A DNA stretch of 34,955 nt, from NCBI GenBank assembly GCA_964584245.1, contig CAZOZK010000002.1, positions 1 through 34,955 of the forward strand. The letters are read 5' to 3'. Origin of the DNA: CAZOZK01 sp964584245 (lineage in GTDB: Bacteria; Patescibacteriota; Microgenomatia; UBA1400; PJMF01). Below, in pieces: positions 15,711-24,532 of the stretch; the first letter of the stretch is position 1, and each line of letters opens with the position of its first letter. A model generated the notes under the pieces. It did no database searches. It was not told the origin of the DNA and saw nothing but the letters and a program-made list of their open reading frames with translations. A program made the position numbers and the translations under genes.

Positions 15711-17089
15711 TGAATTCAATGTTTCATCTCTATGGATTGATACTGGGTGTTGGCATAGTCACCGCAGTTTTTGCGTGTGAATTTGCATTCAAAAAATGGC
15801 AGAAAAATGGGTTTGTTGACGGAAGTTTTCTTGAAGGTTTTTGGAAAGTGGTCATTTTCGCCAGTATGTGTGGGATTATTGGCGCACGATTGTGGCATGT
15901 GATCACAGATTGGTATCTCTATGTTGGTTCTCCAGCTCAGATTTTGGCAATCTCTCAGGGGGGATTGAGCATTTTGGGAGCTTTGGTTGGCGGAGGGCTG
16001 GGAATTTTTGGTTATCTTTTTTTGAAGGCTCGTGGGCGTTTTTTTTTAGCAATCAAACAACTGCCTTTCTGGCTGGATCTTGCAATTCTGGGTTTTCCAA
16101 TCGGCCAAATAATTGGCAGAGTTGGAAACTTTGTAAATCAAGAACTCTATGGATTGCCAAGTCACCTTCCTTGGGCCATTTACATTGATCCAAAAAATAG
16201 AGTAGCTGGGTTTGAGCAGTTCTCAACATTTCATCCATTATTTTTATACGAAATTATTATGTTGCTTCCATTTGTTGTGCTGGCGTGGCGATGGTTTTTC
16301 AAAAATCCCAAAATACTTGGCCGCGGAACATTTTTTGCTGTGTATTTGGCTTGGTATGGATTTGGCAGATTTTTGCTCGAATTTCTGCGGATAGATAAAT
16401 CAGTTCTAGATTTTTCTAACAGTATCGGATTTTCCCTGACTGTTGGTGTAAATCAGATAGTGCTATTCTGTATGGGATGGGTTGGAGTTATTGGAATACG
16501 TAAAACTATGCAAAAAATTAGTTCGCAAAAAATTGGTATACTGAGCATGATTGCGCTACTGGCAGTAGTCGTGGCAGGAGTAGGTTTTGGCACAGGCTCA
16601 AGGGCAGGCTCGGGAGCAATCAATCAACAAAAGAAAACTATGCAGTCTTCACAAACTATACAAACAAAAAGCGAGACTATTTCACTTGAAAACCTGTCCA
16701 AAATCAAAGATAGATCAAAAGTGATGTTGGTCATCAATGAACAAGAATACAAAGTTGAAGTGGTGAATACGCAGGATTCTTTGTCGCTAGGCCTGGGGAT
16801 GCGCGATGAAATTGGTAGCGACGGGATGCTGTTTGCCTTTGACCGACCCGACCAACGCTATTTTTGGATGAAAGGCATGCTCATTGACCTCGATATGATC
16901 TGGATATCGAAAGGAGTTGTGGTGGGAATCACAGAAGATATTCCTGCGCCAACATTAGATTCGCAGTTCAGTCAACAAGATTTACCGCGCTATTATTCGC
17001 CCGGCCCTGTTGACATGGTTTTGGAAGTTCCGGCGGGTTTTTCGCACGAAAAAGGGATTTTTACCGGAGATACTCTGCGCGTAAAATGA
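15710..17089 (+). CDS. lgt: Fusion: prolipoprotein diacylglyceryl transferase (Lgt) + DUF192
   Basis: 459 aa. Residues 1 to about 270 are Lgt, which transfers diacylglyceryl from phosphatidylglycerol to the lipobox Cys of prolipoproteins: about seven helices, the signature GRVGNFVNQELYG at 136-148, and FHPLFLYE with the essential-type His at 175. An extra hydrophobic helix (about 278-298) and a polar linker follow. Residues about 335-459 match DUF192: LGLGMRDEIGSDGMLFAFD, YFWMKGMLIDLDMIWI, PGPVDMVLEVPAGF. DUF192 proteins are normally separate, secreted and of unknown function. The fusion is a single uninterrupted frame; with the extra helix the DUF192 part should lie outside the membrane. The start overlaps the previous stop (TAATG). 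Confidence 0.92.
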   Translation: MNSMFHLYGLILGVGIVTAVFACEFAFKKWQKNGFVDGSFLEGFWKVVIFASMCGIIGARLWHVITDWYLYVGSPAQILAISQGGLSILGALVGGGLGIFGYLFLKARGRFFLAIKQLPFWLDLAILGFPIGQIIGRVGNFVNQELYGLPSHLPWAIYIDPKNRVAGFEQFSTFHPLFLYEIIMLLPFVVLAWRWFFKNPKILGRGTFFAVYLAWYGFGRFLLEFLRIDKSVLDFSNSIGFSLTVGVNQIVLFCMGWVGVIGIRKTMQKISSQKIGILSMIALLAVVVAGVGFGTGSRAGSGAINQQKKTMQSSQTIQTKSETISLENLSKIKDRSKVMLVINEQEYKVEVVNTQDSLSLGLGMRDEIGSDGMLFAFDRPDQRYFWMKGMLIDLDMIWISKGVVVGITEDIPAPTLDSQFSQQDLPRYYSPGPVDMVLEVPAGFSHEKGIFTGDTLRVK

Positions 17090-17095
17090 TATGAT
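17090..17095 (+). promoter_or_regulatory. -10 box (TATGAT) upstream of the low-complexity protein gene
   Basis: TATGAT (5/6) lies immediately after the Lgt-DUF192 stop and 9 bases before ATG 17105. It may start a separate transcript for the low-complexity protein and the ATPase. Confidence 0.35.
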
Positions 17096-17104
17096 TATTG
17101 AGTA

Positions 17105-17950
17105 ATGTCTGCCCAATCTTTGGTTCCAAAAAAAACAAGTGCGCTCTTGAGTAAATTGAGAGATTCGTATTCTAGCGGAAAATTTTCTGTTGCCCGTTCA
17201 CAAGCTGTGCCGGAGCCAGTTGTAGTCCCTGTCATAACGCAGGTTGTAGCGCCGGTTGCAACTTCTCAAGTGGTGGCACAGGAGTCAGCTCAAGTAGTTC
17301 AAGATGATGATTTCGCACTCGATACAGCTGATGCAATTATAGAAAATTTGCATTCTCGAAGGCCAACTGACGTGGTTGAAGTTGCAGCTCAAGCACCAAT
17401 GGTATCCACTGAACCTCAAGTCGAACCTCAACTCCCAGCCCAAGCTTTTCCAACAGCAGTTGATCAAGCATATCAGGAGCAACAAGCGCAGATAACAGCA
17501 GCTCAAGAAGCGCAGGCAGCACAATCAGGAACAGTCAGCAGAAAAGAGTCAGCTGCAGGTGCAGGAAGCGTTGCGCTCGATACGTTAGCAGAAACAGGTC
17601 AAACGAGTGCAGCAAACGCCACAGAAATGGGCGCCAACATTCAGTATGTTGAGCAAGAGAGAAATCCAGAATTGCCAGTAGAAGTCGAAGGATTTTTGCA
17701 ACATGTTGATGACAATTTTGATCAAGCACCAGAAGAAATTGTCATGGCAAATTTAGAGCAACCGGAGCCGCTGCCATCCAAAGTGCCCAAGCAATCAGTC
17801 ATAGTTTTGCCAATAACTCCAGATCAAGAGAAAGAAGCCGCGAGAAAAGGCACCAAATTTAGTGTAAAGTGGTTAGTAGAGTGGAGTCGCAAAATAATGA
17901 AGATTTTTGAAGGTAGTGTAGTGTATCGAACCACTGAATCCGAAAAGTAA
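17105..17950 (+). CDS. Low-complexity Gln/Ala/Val-rich protein preceding the T4SS-like ATPase
   Basis: 281 aa. Short basic N-terminus (KKTSALLSKLRDSY), then about 180 residues of Val/Ala/Gln/Pro-rich, probably disordered sequence. A more ordered C-terminal 60 residues follow (KQSVIVLPITPDQEKEAARKG, then FSVKWLVEWSRKIMKIFEGS). No signal peptide or membrane helix, so it is probably cytoplasmic. It lies 18 bases upstream of the ATPase gene on the same strand. An adaptor or scaffold for the ATPase is a guess from position; no family is recognised. Confidence 0.6.
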   Translation: MSAQSLVPKKTSALLSKLRDSYSSGKFSVARSQAVPEPVVVPVITQVVAPVATSQVVAQESAQVVQDDDFALDTADAIIENLHSRRPTDVVEVAAQAPMVSTEPQVEPQLPAQAFPTAVDQAYQEQQAQITAAQEAQAAQSGTVSRKESAAGAGSVALDTLAETGQTSAANATEMGANIQYVEQERNPELPVEVEGFLQHVDDNFDQAPEEIVMANLEQPEPLPSKVPKQSVIVLPITPDQEKEAARKGTKFSVKWLVEWSRKIMKIFEGSVVYRTTESEK

Positions 17951-17968
17951 AAGAAACCTACGAAAATT

Positions 17969-20305
17969 ATGAACATTGAAGTCGCAGCAGTCACATCATT
18001 TGTCTCAGACTTGGTTTTTGCCGTGTTTTTGTTTGTTGGTGTGCTAGCGTTTTTTGCTCTGTCAGGATTTTTGTTTGCTCAATGGCTCAAACACCGCAAA
18101 CGAGAGTGGTACTCACTCGATTTTATAACCCTCAAAATTAAATTGCCAAAAGATAATGAGATTAAAGTTGATGCGGCCGAGCAAATGTTTGCGGGACTGC
18201 ATTCGCTCAAAAAGAAAGGCTTTTTTAGCTGGATGCATCCAGAAGAAACTATTGCCTTCGAAATTGTTGGACTCAAAGAAAATATTACGTTTTACGTGAG
18301 TTGTTCCAAAAAAATTCGTGATTTGGTGGAAAAACAGATTTACGGGGCGTATCCACAAGCTGATATTCGTGAGCATGATGAAGTTAACATTTTTAGTGAA
18401 AAAGGTCGCGTGGCTTTTGCTTCAATTGGGTTGGAAAAAGCAGCATACATGCCGATCAAAACCTACAAGGAGTTGCCGACTGATGGTTTGTCACTTATTA
18501 CGTCTGCACTTTCAAAGCTGCAAGAAGGTGAGGGGGCAGTAATTCAATATCTTATCCAGCCGCTGGGTAAAGGCTGGCAGGATGCAGGTAGAAATTATAT
18601 TTCTGGCCAAAAAAAGCGTGAGGCAGATCCCGACAAAGCTACGTATAGTCACGATCCAAAAGAAATGGAAGCAATTGGCAATGATGTGAGCAAGCCAGGG
18701 TTTCGTGTTTCGATTCGCGTGGTGGTTTCGGCGCCAGAAGATTATCAGGCCGAATCTCACTTGAATAATATTTTGGGAGCGTTTGCGCAGTTTACGTCCA
18801 CTTACAATAATTTTAAAACGAACTTTATTTTGGTCAAACAAATTTTTATGACCGATTTTATTTATCGCTACATGCCATTTTTTAGTAGAGGATTGGCCAC
18901 GCTCAACACCGAGGAACTGGCGAGTGTATTCCATTTGCCAAATCGAACAGTCGAGACGCATCACATTCAGTGGCTCAATGCTAAGCACGCGCCAGCACCG
19001 GATCTGATTCCAAATGAGGGTTTGTATCTGGGCACTTCGCGCTACCGTGGCCAAGAGCGCAAGATTTTTATGTCACTCAAAGATCGACAGCGTCACATGT
19101 ACATTATTGGAAAGACTGGTACCGGAAAATCTGAGTTTCTTAAAGAAATGATTTTGCAAGATATTGAGAGCGGTCAGGGTGTCTGCGCAATTGACCCTCA
19201 CGGAGAGTTTGTGGAGGATATTTTGGAGTTGATGCCGCCGGAGCGTGCTGAAGATGTCATTTACTTTAATCCTTCTGACCTTGAGCGACCAATGGGCCTA
19301 AATATGATGGAGGCGGATAGTGAAGAGCAGCGCCATTTTGTGGTGGGCTCAGTGATTGGGTTGATGTACAAGCTGTACGATCCGCATCGCACCGGTATTA
19401 TTGGTCCACGGTTTGAGCACGCCATCCGCAATGCTATGTTGACGATTATGTATCGCAAAGGCTCGACGTTTATTGAGTTGGTTCGTGCGCTGACCGACCA
19501 AAAATATGTTGAGGAGCTGTTGCCGTTTGTGAAAGATCCTGTGGTGAAGCGGTACTGGACTGATCAGATTGCGCAGACCTCTGACTTTCATAAATCTGAA
19601 GTGTTGGACTACATCGTGTCTAAATTTGGCCGGTTCGTGACCAACAAAACTATGCGTAATATTATTGGTCAGCAACAAAGTGCGTTTAATTTCCGCGAGG
19701 CGATGGATCAAAAGAAAATTATTTTGTGTAATTTGTCCAAAGGTGTGCTGGGTGAGGAAGACGCAAAATTTTTGGGACTGATCTTGGTGCCAAAGGTGTT
19801 GACCGCGGCTATGAGTCGTGCGAATATTCCTGCTGAGCAGCGTACTGACTTTTTCCTGTACGTCGACGAGTTCCAAAACTATGCCACTGAAGACTTTGCC
19901 GTGATTTTGGCTGAAGCTCGTAAATACAAACTGAACTTGATTGTGGCGAACCAGTACATTGGCCAGATCGATGAGGATGTGAAGAACGCTGTGTTTGGTA
20001 ACGTGGGTACCATGGTCTCGTTCCGTATTGGTGTGCAGGATGCAAACTTTTTGCAGCACGAGTTTACACCAATTTTTAATGAAACTGACTTAACTAATAT
20101 TGAGAAATTTCATGTATACATCAAGACAATTGTGAATAATGAGCCAGTGCCTCCGTTTAGTATGTCGCTGCAAAAGGATATGTCGGCGATTGAGGCAAGA
20201 ATGAGTCCAAAGTTGGCCGCCATGATCAAAGAACTATCGCGACTTAAGTACGGTAGCGACAAAGAAGCCATTGAAATTGATATGGTCAGTCGGTCGAATT
20301 TGTAG
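17969..20305 (+). CDS. Membrane-anchored VirB4/TraG-like (DUF87/HerA superfamily) ATPase
   Basis: 778 aa. An N-terminal hydrophobic segment (residues 12-38) anchors it; residues 40 to about 330 form a soluble domain of the kind found in Patescibacteria T4SS-like ATPases. The motor domain follows: Walker A GKTGTGKS at 381-388, IDPHGEF, and Walker B FFLYVDEFQNYA with Asp633/Glu634, then ANQYIGQ (sensor region). This matches the conjugative coupling/VirB4 group that powers DNA or protein transfer or pilus assembly. With the two pilin-like genes at 871-2819 it suggests a reduced type IV secretion or pilus machine; the usual relaxase and VirB8/9/10 channel genes are not in the window. It ends one base before a convergent gene. 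Confidence 0.88.
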   Translation: MNIEVAAVTSFVSDLVFAVFLFVGVLAFFALSGFLFAQWLKHRKREWYSLDFITLKIKLPKDNEIKVDAAEQMFAGLHSLKKKGFFSWMHPEETIAFEIVGLKENITFYVSCSKKIRDLVEKQIYGAYPQADIREHDEVNIFSEKGRVAFASIGLEKAAYMPIKTYKELPTDGLSLITSALSKLQEGEGAVIQYLIQPLGKGWQDAGRNYISGQKKREADPDKATYSHDPKEMEAIGNDVSKPGFRVSIRVVVSAPEDYQAESHLNNILGAFAQFTSTYNNFKTNFILVKQIFMTDFIYRYMPFFSRGLATLNTEELASVFHLPNRTVETHHIQWLNAKHAPAPDLIPNEGLYLGTSRYRGQERKIFMSLKDRQRHMYIIGKTGTGKSEFLKEMILQDIESGQGVCAIDPHGEFVEDILELMPPERAEDVIYFNPSDLERPMGLNMMEADSEEQRHFVVGSVIGLMYKLYDPHRTGIIGPRFEHAIRNAMLTIMYRKGSTFIELVRALTDQKYVEELLPFVKDPVVKRYWTDQIAQTSDFHKSEVLDYIVSKFGRFVTNKTMRNIIGQQQSAFNFREAMDQKKIILCNLSKGVLGEEDAKFLGLILVPKVLTAAMSRANIPAEQRTDFFLYVDEFQNYATEDFAVILAEARKYKLNLIVANQYIGQIDEDVKNAVFGNVGTMVSFRIGVQDANFLQHEFTPIFNETDLTNIEKFHVYIKTIVNNEPVPPFSMSLQKDMSAIEARMSPKLAAMIKELSRLKYGSDKEAIEIDMVSRSNL

Positions 20306-20306
20306 G

Positions 20307-20690
20307 TTATTTTTCTGTTTGAGTTGTTTGAGCCGACTGTTTTTCCGCCTGCTCCGCATCCCACTGATCCACCACTTGCTTGCAGTACAAATACTGCGCG
20401 TAGTCGAGGGCTTTTTCGTGAGGTTTTTTGTTTTCATCAGCTTCGTTGACCTGGACAATTGAGCCAAGAACAGTGCCCGACTGCGTGCTAATCTCCTGAA
20501 CGCGCGTCACGGTTGGCTGCAAAGTCGTCATGAATGAATCAGTTTGCAGCGAAATTTGTTGCGCAGCCTGAAAAGGCGTGCCGCCCAGCAAGTCCGTAGG
20601 AATCAGCCCGCGCTGCTGCGCAAAATAAATGGCCGCGATGACCGCTCCGGCGATAAGTACCAACAAAACCAGCGTACGAATAAGTCTCAT
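20307..20690 (-). CDS. Small single-pass membrane protein of unknown function
   Basis: 127 aa. N-terminal helix (LVLLVLIAGAVIAAIYFA) after a short basic start (MRLIRT), then a polar, helical extracellular part with one Cys and a Gln/Thr-rich tail. No motif is recognised. A -10 box (TACACT) ends 6 bases upstream of the ATG, so the start is well supported. It is divergent from the gene at 20821 and tail-to-tail with the ATPase gene. Confidence 0.6.
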   Translation of the reverse strand: MRLIRTLVLLVLIAGAVIAAIYFAQQRGLIPTDLLGGTPFQAAQQISLQTDSFMTTLQPTVTRVQEISTQSGTVLGSIVQVNEADENKKPHEKALDYAQYLYCKQVVDQWDAEQAEKQSAQTTQTEK

Positions 20691-20696
20691 AGTACT

Positions 20697-20702
20697 AGTG
20701 TA
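20697..20702 (-). promoter_or_regulatory. -10 box (TACACT), leaderless arrangement
   Basis: On the minus strand TACACT is followed by 6 bases and then the ATG at 20690. Confidence 0.4.
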
Positions 20703-20808
20703 CTACGAATTGAGACGATTTGGTTGACTGGTGAGTTGTGTGCGCATATACTTGAGATTGAGTGAAGGTGTGAGATTTTTAAGTAGAAGTGGAAAATCAA
20801 GAGAAAAG

Positions 20809-20816
20809 AAGGAGGG
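20809..20816 (+). promoter_or_regulatory. Strong Shine-Dalgarno (AAGGAGGG) that sets the start at 20821
   Basis: AAGGAGGG ends 4 bases before ATG 20821. It is the most perfect ribosome binding site in the window and shows that the start is 20821, not the upstream in-frame ATG at 20731. The 118 bases between the divergent -10 (20702) and here form a leader without other recognised elements. Confidence 0.7.
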
Positions 20817-20820
20817 TGTT

Positions 20821-21372
20821 ATGAATGAACCTAAAATTGATGTCAATTCTGCTGGAAGTTTCCGCACTAGTGGGAATTTTGATACAAATGCATCTAGGCA
20901 GCATGAAGATTTTGAGGTCCATGTAGAAATGCCCAAAGTTGTTAATAAACTTCAATTAGGAGCTTTAAGAAGAGTTGTAGGAGGCCTAATGAGTGGTGAT
21001 AAGAAAGTGGTTGAAAGTAACGATGTTCCAGTAAAAGGAGATGAAAAGCCAGTGAATGTAAAAAAGCAACCAATGAATGACACTGATAAACAGTTGCATG
21101 CTGATTTTGAAAACACCGTAAATCAATCTATCCCAAATGATTATGTTGGGAGCTTTTCGTCTCCTGAAGAAGTAATAGAAAGAAGTGAAGCCGATGCAAC
21201 ATACTTAAAAAAACTTGAGACACTGAAAGATCAGATGAAAAAAAGATTAGACAATGTAAGTGGTGTTACACCATCAGTAGTACAGTCTTTAATTGATGAC
21301 TTAGTAAATTTGACTTGGGCTATTAAAGTTATTGAGGAATCAAGAAGAGAAAAACCTAAAAAGGCAAACTAA
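20821..21372 (+). CDS. Soluble protein of unknown function
   Basis: 183 aa, highly polar and charged, with no membrane segment or cysteine. The N-terminal half looks disordered (Asn/Lys/Val-rich); the last 70 residues are probably helical (ATYLKKLETLKDQMKKRL, VVQSLIDDLVNLTWAIKVIEE). No family is recognised. It is a single gene with its own excellent Shine-Dalgarno, flanked by minus-strand genes on both sides, which suggests independent and fairly strong translation. Confidence 0.6.
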   Translation: MNEPKIDVNSAGSFRTSGNFDTNASRQHEDFEVHVEMPKVVNKLQLGALRRVVGGLMSGDKKVVESNDVPVKGDEKPVNVKKQPMNDTDKQLHADFENTVNQSIPNDYVGSFSSPEEVIERSEADATYLKKLETLKDQMKKRLDNVSGVTPSVVQSLIDDLVNLTWAIKVIEESRREKPKKAN

Positions 21373-21388
21373 CAATCTACTTGTAATT

Positions 21389-22606
21389 TTACTCATACCT
21401 CAACGCCTCAATCGGCGAGAGGTTTGCTGCGCGGCGCGCAGGCGCCGCGCCAAACACCAACCCAACCACAGTTGAGACGCCAAAAGCCAGCAACACCGCA
21501 TCCATAGTCACCTTCGCCGGGAAGAAACTCTGTAACAGCAGCGAGCCACCAAAGGCAATCAACAATCCAATTCCACCACCAATCACCGACAGCAACGCTG
21601 CCTCGATCAAAAATTGCATCAAAATAATATTTGGCGTTGCTCCCAAAGCTTTGCGCAGACCAATCTCACGAGTACGCTCGGTCACACTCACCAACATAAT
21701 ATTCATAATCCCGATGCCGCCGACCACCAGCGAAATTGCAGCGATGCCGCCAAGTCCGGCGGTCAACACTCCCAAAATACTATTAATTGTCTCGAGTAAT
21801 TGTTGCTGATCAAACACCGTAAATTTATCTTCACCGAGTTCTTCTAGCAAGTATGTTTCGATTCGCTCTTTCACAACAGGCACCGATTGTGTATCTCGTG
21901 CCAAAAAGGTCAAATCGGTAATTGTTTCAACTCCAAAATTATCTTGCAATGTTTTAAGCGGTAAGTAGACATAATTATCAAAACTTGGTCCACCAAATCC
22001 ACCACCTTTTTCTTTGAGCACACCACCAATCACGTAGCGCTGGTCATTTAATCGAACTTCTTTACCCACCGGATCAACATCACCAAATACTTCTCCAGCA
22101 ACTTTGCTGCCTAGCATCAAAATTCGTTTACCGCGCTTTTCATCGAGATCGGTATACCAAGATCCTGTATCTGCAGGATGATTAAGCACTTCCTGGTAAC
22201 TGCTGGTTGCCCCGTACAATGTGACTTTTTTATTGACATCACTATATTTAATTTCGCCAATTCCTGTAGTGGCCGCCATGCCATTTTTGATGACGTCTCG
22301 ATTGTCTCGCAAAATCTTTTCCATCTGCGCGCGCTTGAGTGTTGGGGTGAATTGCTCGATGAGCGCTTGCTCTTGATTACCAAACCCTCCGTCCTCACCA
22401 AATGGATTACCAGGGGAGACAAACACAATGTTGCTGCCAAGATCATCAAACTGCTCGCCAACATACGCCTGCAGGCCATTGCCAATACTGGTCAGCAGCA
22501 CCACCGATCCCACGCCAATAATCACGCCGAGCATGGTCAAGAACGAGCGGACTTTGTTGATCCACAGTGCCTTGAGGGCGATGATAAATATTTGATCAAT
22601 TGACAT
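21389..22606 (-). CDS. macB: MacB-type ABC transporter permease (FtsX-like)
   Basis: 405 aa from ATG 22606 (MSIDQIF); the longer open frame begins with a TTG at 22645 and adds unconserved residues. Four helices in the MacB/FtsX layout: one near the N-terminus (SFLTMLGVIIGVGSVVLLTS), a large extracytoplasmic domain (about 45-260, MacB_PCD type), then three C-terminal helices, with VSVTERTREIGLRKALGA as the coupling loop and the PARRAANLSPIEALRYE tail. It works with the separate ATPase and membrane fusion protein immediately upstream in the operon to expel peptides, lipoproteins or drugs, or to transmit force. The gap to the ATPase gene is 40 bases. Confidence 0.92.
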   Translation of the reverse strand: MSIDQIFIIALKALWINKVRSFLTMLGVIIGVGSVVLLTSIGNGLQAYVGEQFDDLGSNIVFVSPGNPFGEDGGFGNQEQALIEQFTPTLKRAQMEKILRDNRDVIKNGMAATTGIGEIKYSDVNKKVTLYGATSSYQEVLNHPADTGSWYTDLDEKRGKRILMLGSKVAGEVFGDVDPVGKEVRLNDQRYVIGGVLKEKGGGFGGPSFDNYVYLPLKTLQDNFGVETITDLTFLARDTQSVPVVKERIETYLLEELGEDKFTVFDQQQLLETINSILGVLTAGLGGIAAISLVVGGIGIMNIMLVSVTERTREIGLRKALGATPNIILMQFLIEAALLSVIGGGIGLLIAFGGSLLLQSFFPAKVTMDAVLLAFGVSTVVGLVFGAAPARRAANLSPIEALRYE

Positions 22607-22646
22607 AATTTTTCTGATGTATGTTTTGCTGAGCCAAGAACTCAAC

Positions 22647-23363
22647 TCATTGTATCTGTTTTTTTAACAACTTCTTATACCTTGCCGGCATCGGGCCGTC
22701 TTGCACCACTTTGCCATCTTTAAACTTGACGAGGCGGTGGGCGATGGCGGCGTCATCATCCTCATGCGTCACCATAATTATAGTTTTGCCTTCTTTGTTG
22801 AGATTTATCAAGAGATTTTTGATATCAATACCACTTTGGGAGTCGAGGTTGCCGGTTGGTTCGTCAGCAAAAATAATTGATGGATTGTTGATCAGCGCGC
22901 GGGCGATTGCCACGCGTTGTTGTTGGCCTCCAGATAGTTGTGATGGTGCGTTGTTCAAACGGGAACCCAACCCCACTTTTTCTAACATGACTCGGGCACG
23001 TTCATGTCGCTCTTCTACAGGAACTCCAGCATACACGAGCGGCAGCGCCACGTTTTCGAGTGCGCTGGTTTTTGCCAACAAGTTAAACTGCTGGAATACA
23101 AACCCAATTTCTTTATTGCGCAGCTTTGCGCGCTCAACTTCATTATATTTGGTGATATCTCGATCCTTAAGTGACACAATGCCTCCAGTTGCTTGAGAGA
23201 GGAGACTGGCTACTTGCAGCAGCGTCGATTTGCCCGAGCCCGATGGGCCCATGACCGCAACAAACTCTCCCGCATCGACAGAAAAATCAACATAATCCAA
23301 GGCGTGGATAATATTATCTCCGACGATATAGGTTTTTGAGACGCCTGCTAATTGTAATAACAT
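22647..23363 (-). CDS. MacB/LolD-type ABC transporter ATP-binding protein
   Basis: 238 aa. Walker A GPSGSGKST (39-47), Q-loop FVFQQFN (Gln91), signature LSGGQQQR (143-150), Walker B IIFADEPTG (163-171), and the H-loop in IIMVTHEDDD. The closest family is LolD/MacB/FtsE-like ATPases. It is the middle gene of a three-gene operon: membrane fusion protein (24485), this ATPase, then permease (22606). The separate ATPase and permease is the Gram-positive-style split of MacB. Confidence 0.93.
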   Translation of the reverse strand: MLLQLAGVSKTYIVGDNIIHALDYVDFSVDAGEFVAVMGPSGSGKSTLLQVASLLSQATGGIVSLKDRDITKYNEVERAKLRNKEIGFVFQQFNLLAKTSALENVALPLVYAGVPVEERHERARVMLEKVGLGSRLNNAPSQLSGGQQQRVAIARALINNPSIIFADEPTGNLDSQSGIDIKNLLINLNKEGKTIIMVTHEDDDAAIAHRLVKFKDGKVVQDGPMPARYKKLLKKQIQ

Positions 23364-23402
23364 AGTGCCGTGTACTGCTTTTGCTGCTAATTGCTACTAT
23401 GG

Positions 23403-24485
23403 TTAGGGAATGACTACAAGATCAGCTTCTGTAAGTCCTGACAAGACTTCTATTTCTTCATTCGCTTCCATGCCAACGATGATTTCGCGCTCTTCAACTT
23501 CTTTTGATTTTGGATCGCCGCCTTTGGCAACGTCCACGAAGATTTTACCGTTTCGTTCTCGAGTTGCTTCAAGGGGGATAGACAGCACATTTTGTCTGGT
23601 ATCAATGGTGATTCGTGCTTCGCCGTTCATGCCGATGCGGAAGGTATCTTGGCCGTAGCGAATAAGATCTACAGGAAACTCCACAAAAAAGACTGTTTTG
23701 GTTGAAGTATTTGTAGCGGTGTACGAAATATAGTTGACGGTGGTTTCAAAATTCTGATCGGGAATTGCGTCGAGGTCAAACTCCGCAGACTGGCCAGTTT
23801 TTAGTCCTGCCAAATCGAGTTCGTCGACAGTTGCGCGGAAAATTAAACTTTCTGGATTCACAATTTCGAAGACATCGGTGGCGGTGAGCTGCACGCCGGT
23901 CACGTTGGTTGGGCTTTCGGTCAGAATACCTGCAAATGGAGCATTGAGTCGATTACTGTTGATGGTCTCGGTTCGAATTTCGACGTTGAGCACTTGGTTA
24001 CGCAGATCCATCTCGGCTTTCTCGCGTACGCGTTCTTCGTCGAGTGTGTAGAGCGAGTCTTTGTAGACATCAACCTGGGTTTGATCCCAATCAAGTCTTT
24101 CTTTGAGGAACGTGTTGAGGTCTTGTTGGAGTTGCAGCTGAGATGTTTTTTGATCAGTCGTGGCAATAGTTTGGCCTTTTTTGACCAATTCACCTTCTTT
24201 TGCACTCAAGTAGATGATTTTTCCGCCACCCAAAAAGCGCAGTCGTGCTTTTTCTTTGGCATCAACCACACCAGAGATAGAAAGTATTTTCTTGAGATCT
24301 TTTTTGACTGGATTTTGATAGGTCAACTCTGGGCCAGTCTTGGCTTGCTGGCTCATGAACCAAAACCCACCTGCACCGAGAATAACCAGCAGCACGATAA
24401 CGAGCTTCCAGCGTTTGCGCAGTATCTTGAGTAACTTGGCTAGCGTAGCCACCACAAAATTAAATATCCGACTAACGAATTGCAT
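23403..24485 (-). CDS. macA: MacA/HlyD-family membrane fusion (periplasmic adaptor) protein
   Basis: 360 aa. N-terminal amphipathic stretch and one TM helix (about 28-47), then a barrel-sandwich/lipoyl domain split by a helical hairpin: IIYLSAKEGELVKKGQTIA on one side, a Gln/Leu/Glu-rich hairpin (about 110-165), and LNAPFAGILTESPTNV on the other. A beta-barrel and membrane-proximal domain follow (LSIPLEATRER; LSGLTEADLVVIP). In Gram-negatives it bridges MacB to TolC; no TolC is visible here. If the host lacks an outer membrane it may extend into the wall. First gene of the operon, 47 bases downstream of the tRNA on the same strand. Confidence 0.88.
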   Translation of the reverse strand: MQFVSRIFNFVVATLAKLLKILRKRWKLVIVLLVILGAGGFWFMSQQAKTGPELTYQNPVKKDLKKILSISGVVDAKEKARLRFLGGGKIIYLSAKEGELVKKGQTIATTDQKTSQLQLQQDLNTFLKERLDWDQTQVDVYKDSLYTLDEERVREKAEMDLRNQVLNVEIRTETINSNRLNAPFAGILTESPTNVTGVQLTATDVFEIVNPESLIFRATVDELDLAGLKTGQSAEFDLDAIPDQNFETTVNYISYTATNTSTKTVFFVEFPVDLIRYGQDTFRIGMNGEARITIDTRQNVLSIPLEATRERNGKIFVDVAKGGDPKSKEVEEREIIVGMEANEEIEVLSGLTEADLVVIP

Positions 24486-24532
24486 GTATTCATACTACGC
24501 TGTTTTGAGGGAAATTTGGAGGGACAAAAAAG

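Noticed and set aside
20731..20820. Upstream ATG at 20731 for the 183-aa protein
   Set aside because: The near-perfect Shine-Dalgarno at 20809-20816 points to the ATG at 20821.
22607..22645. Longer N-terminus of the MacB-type permease starting at TTG 22645
   Set aside because: The added residues are unlike the family, and the ATG at 22606 starts directly at the conserved region before the first helix.
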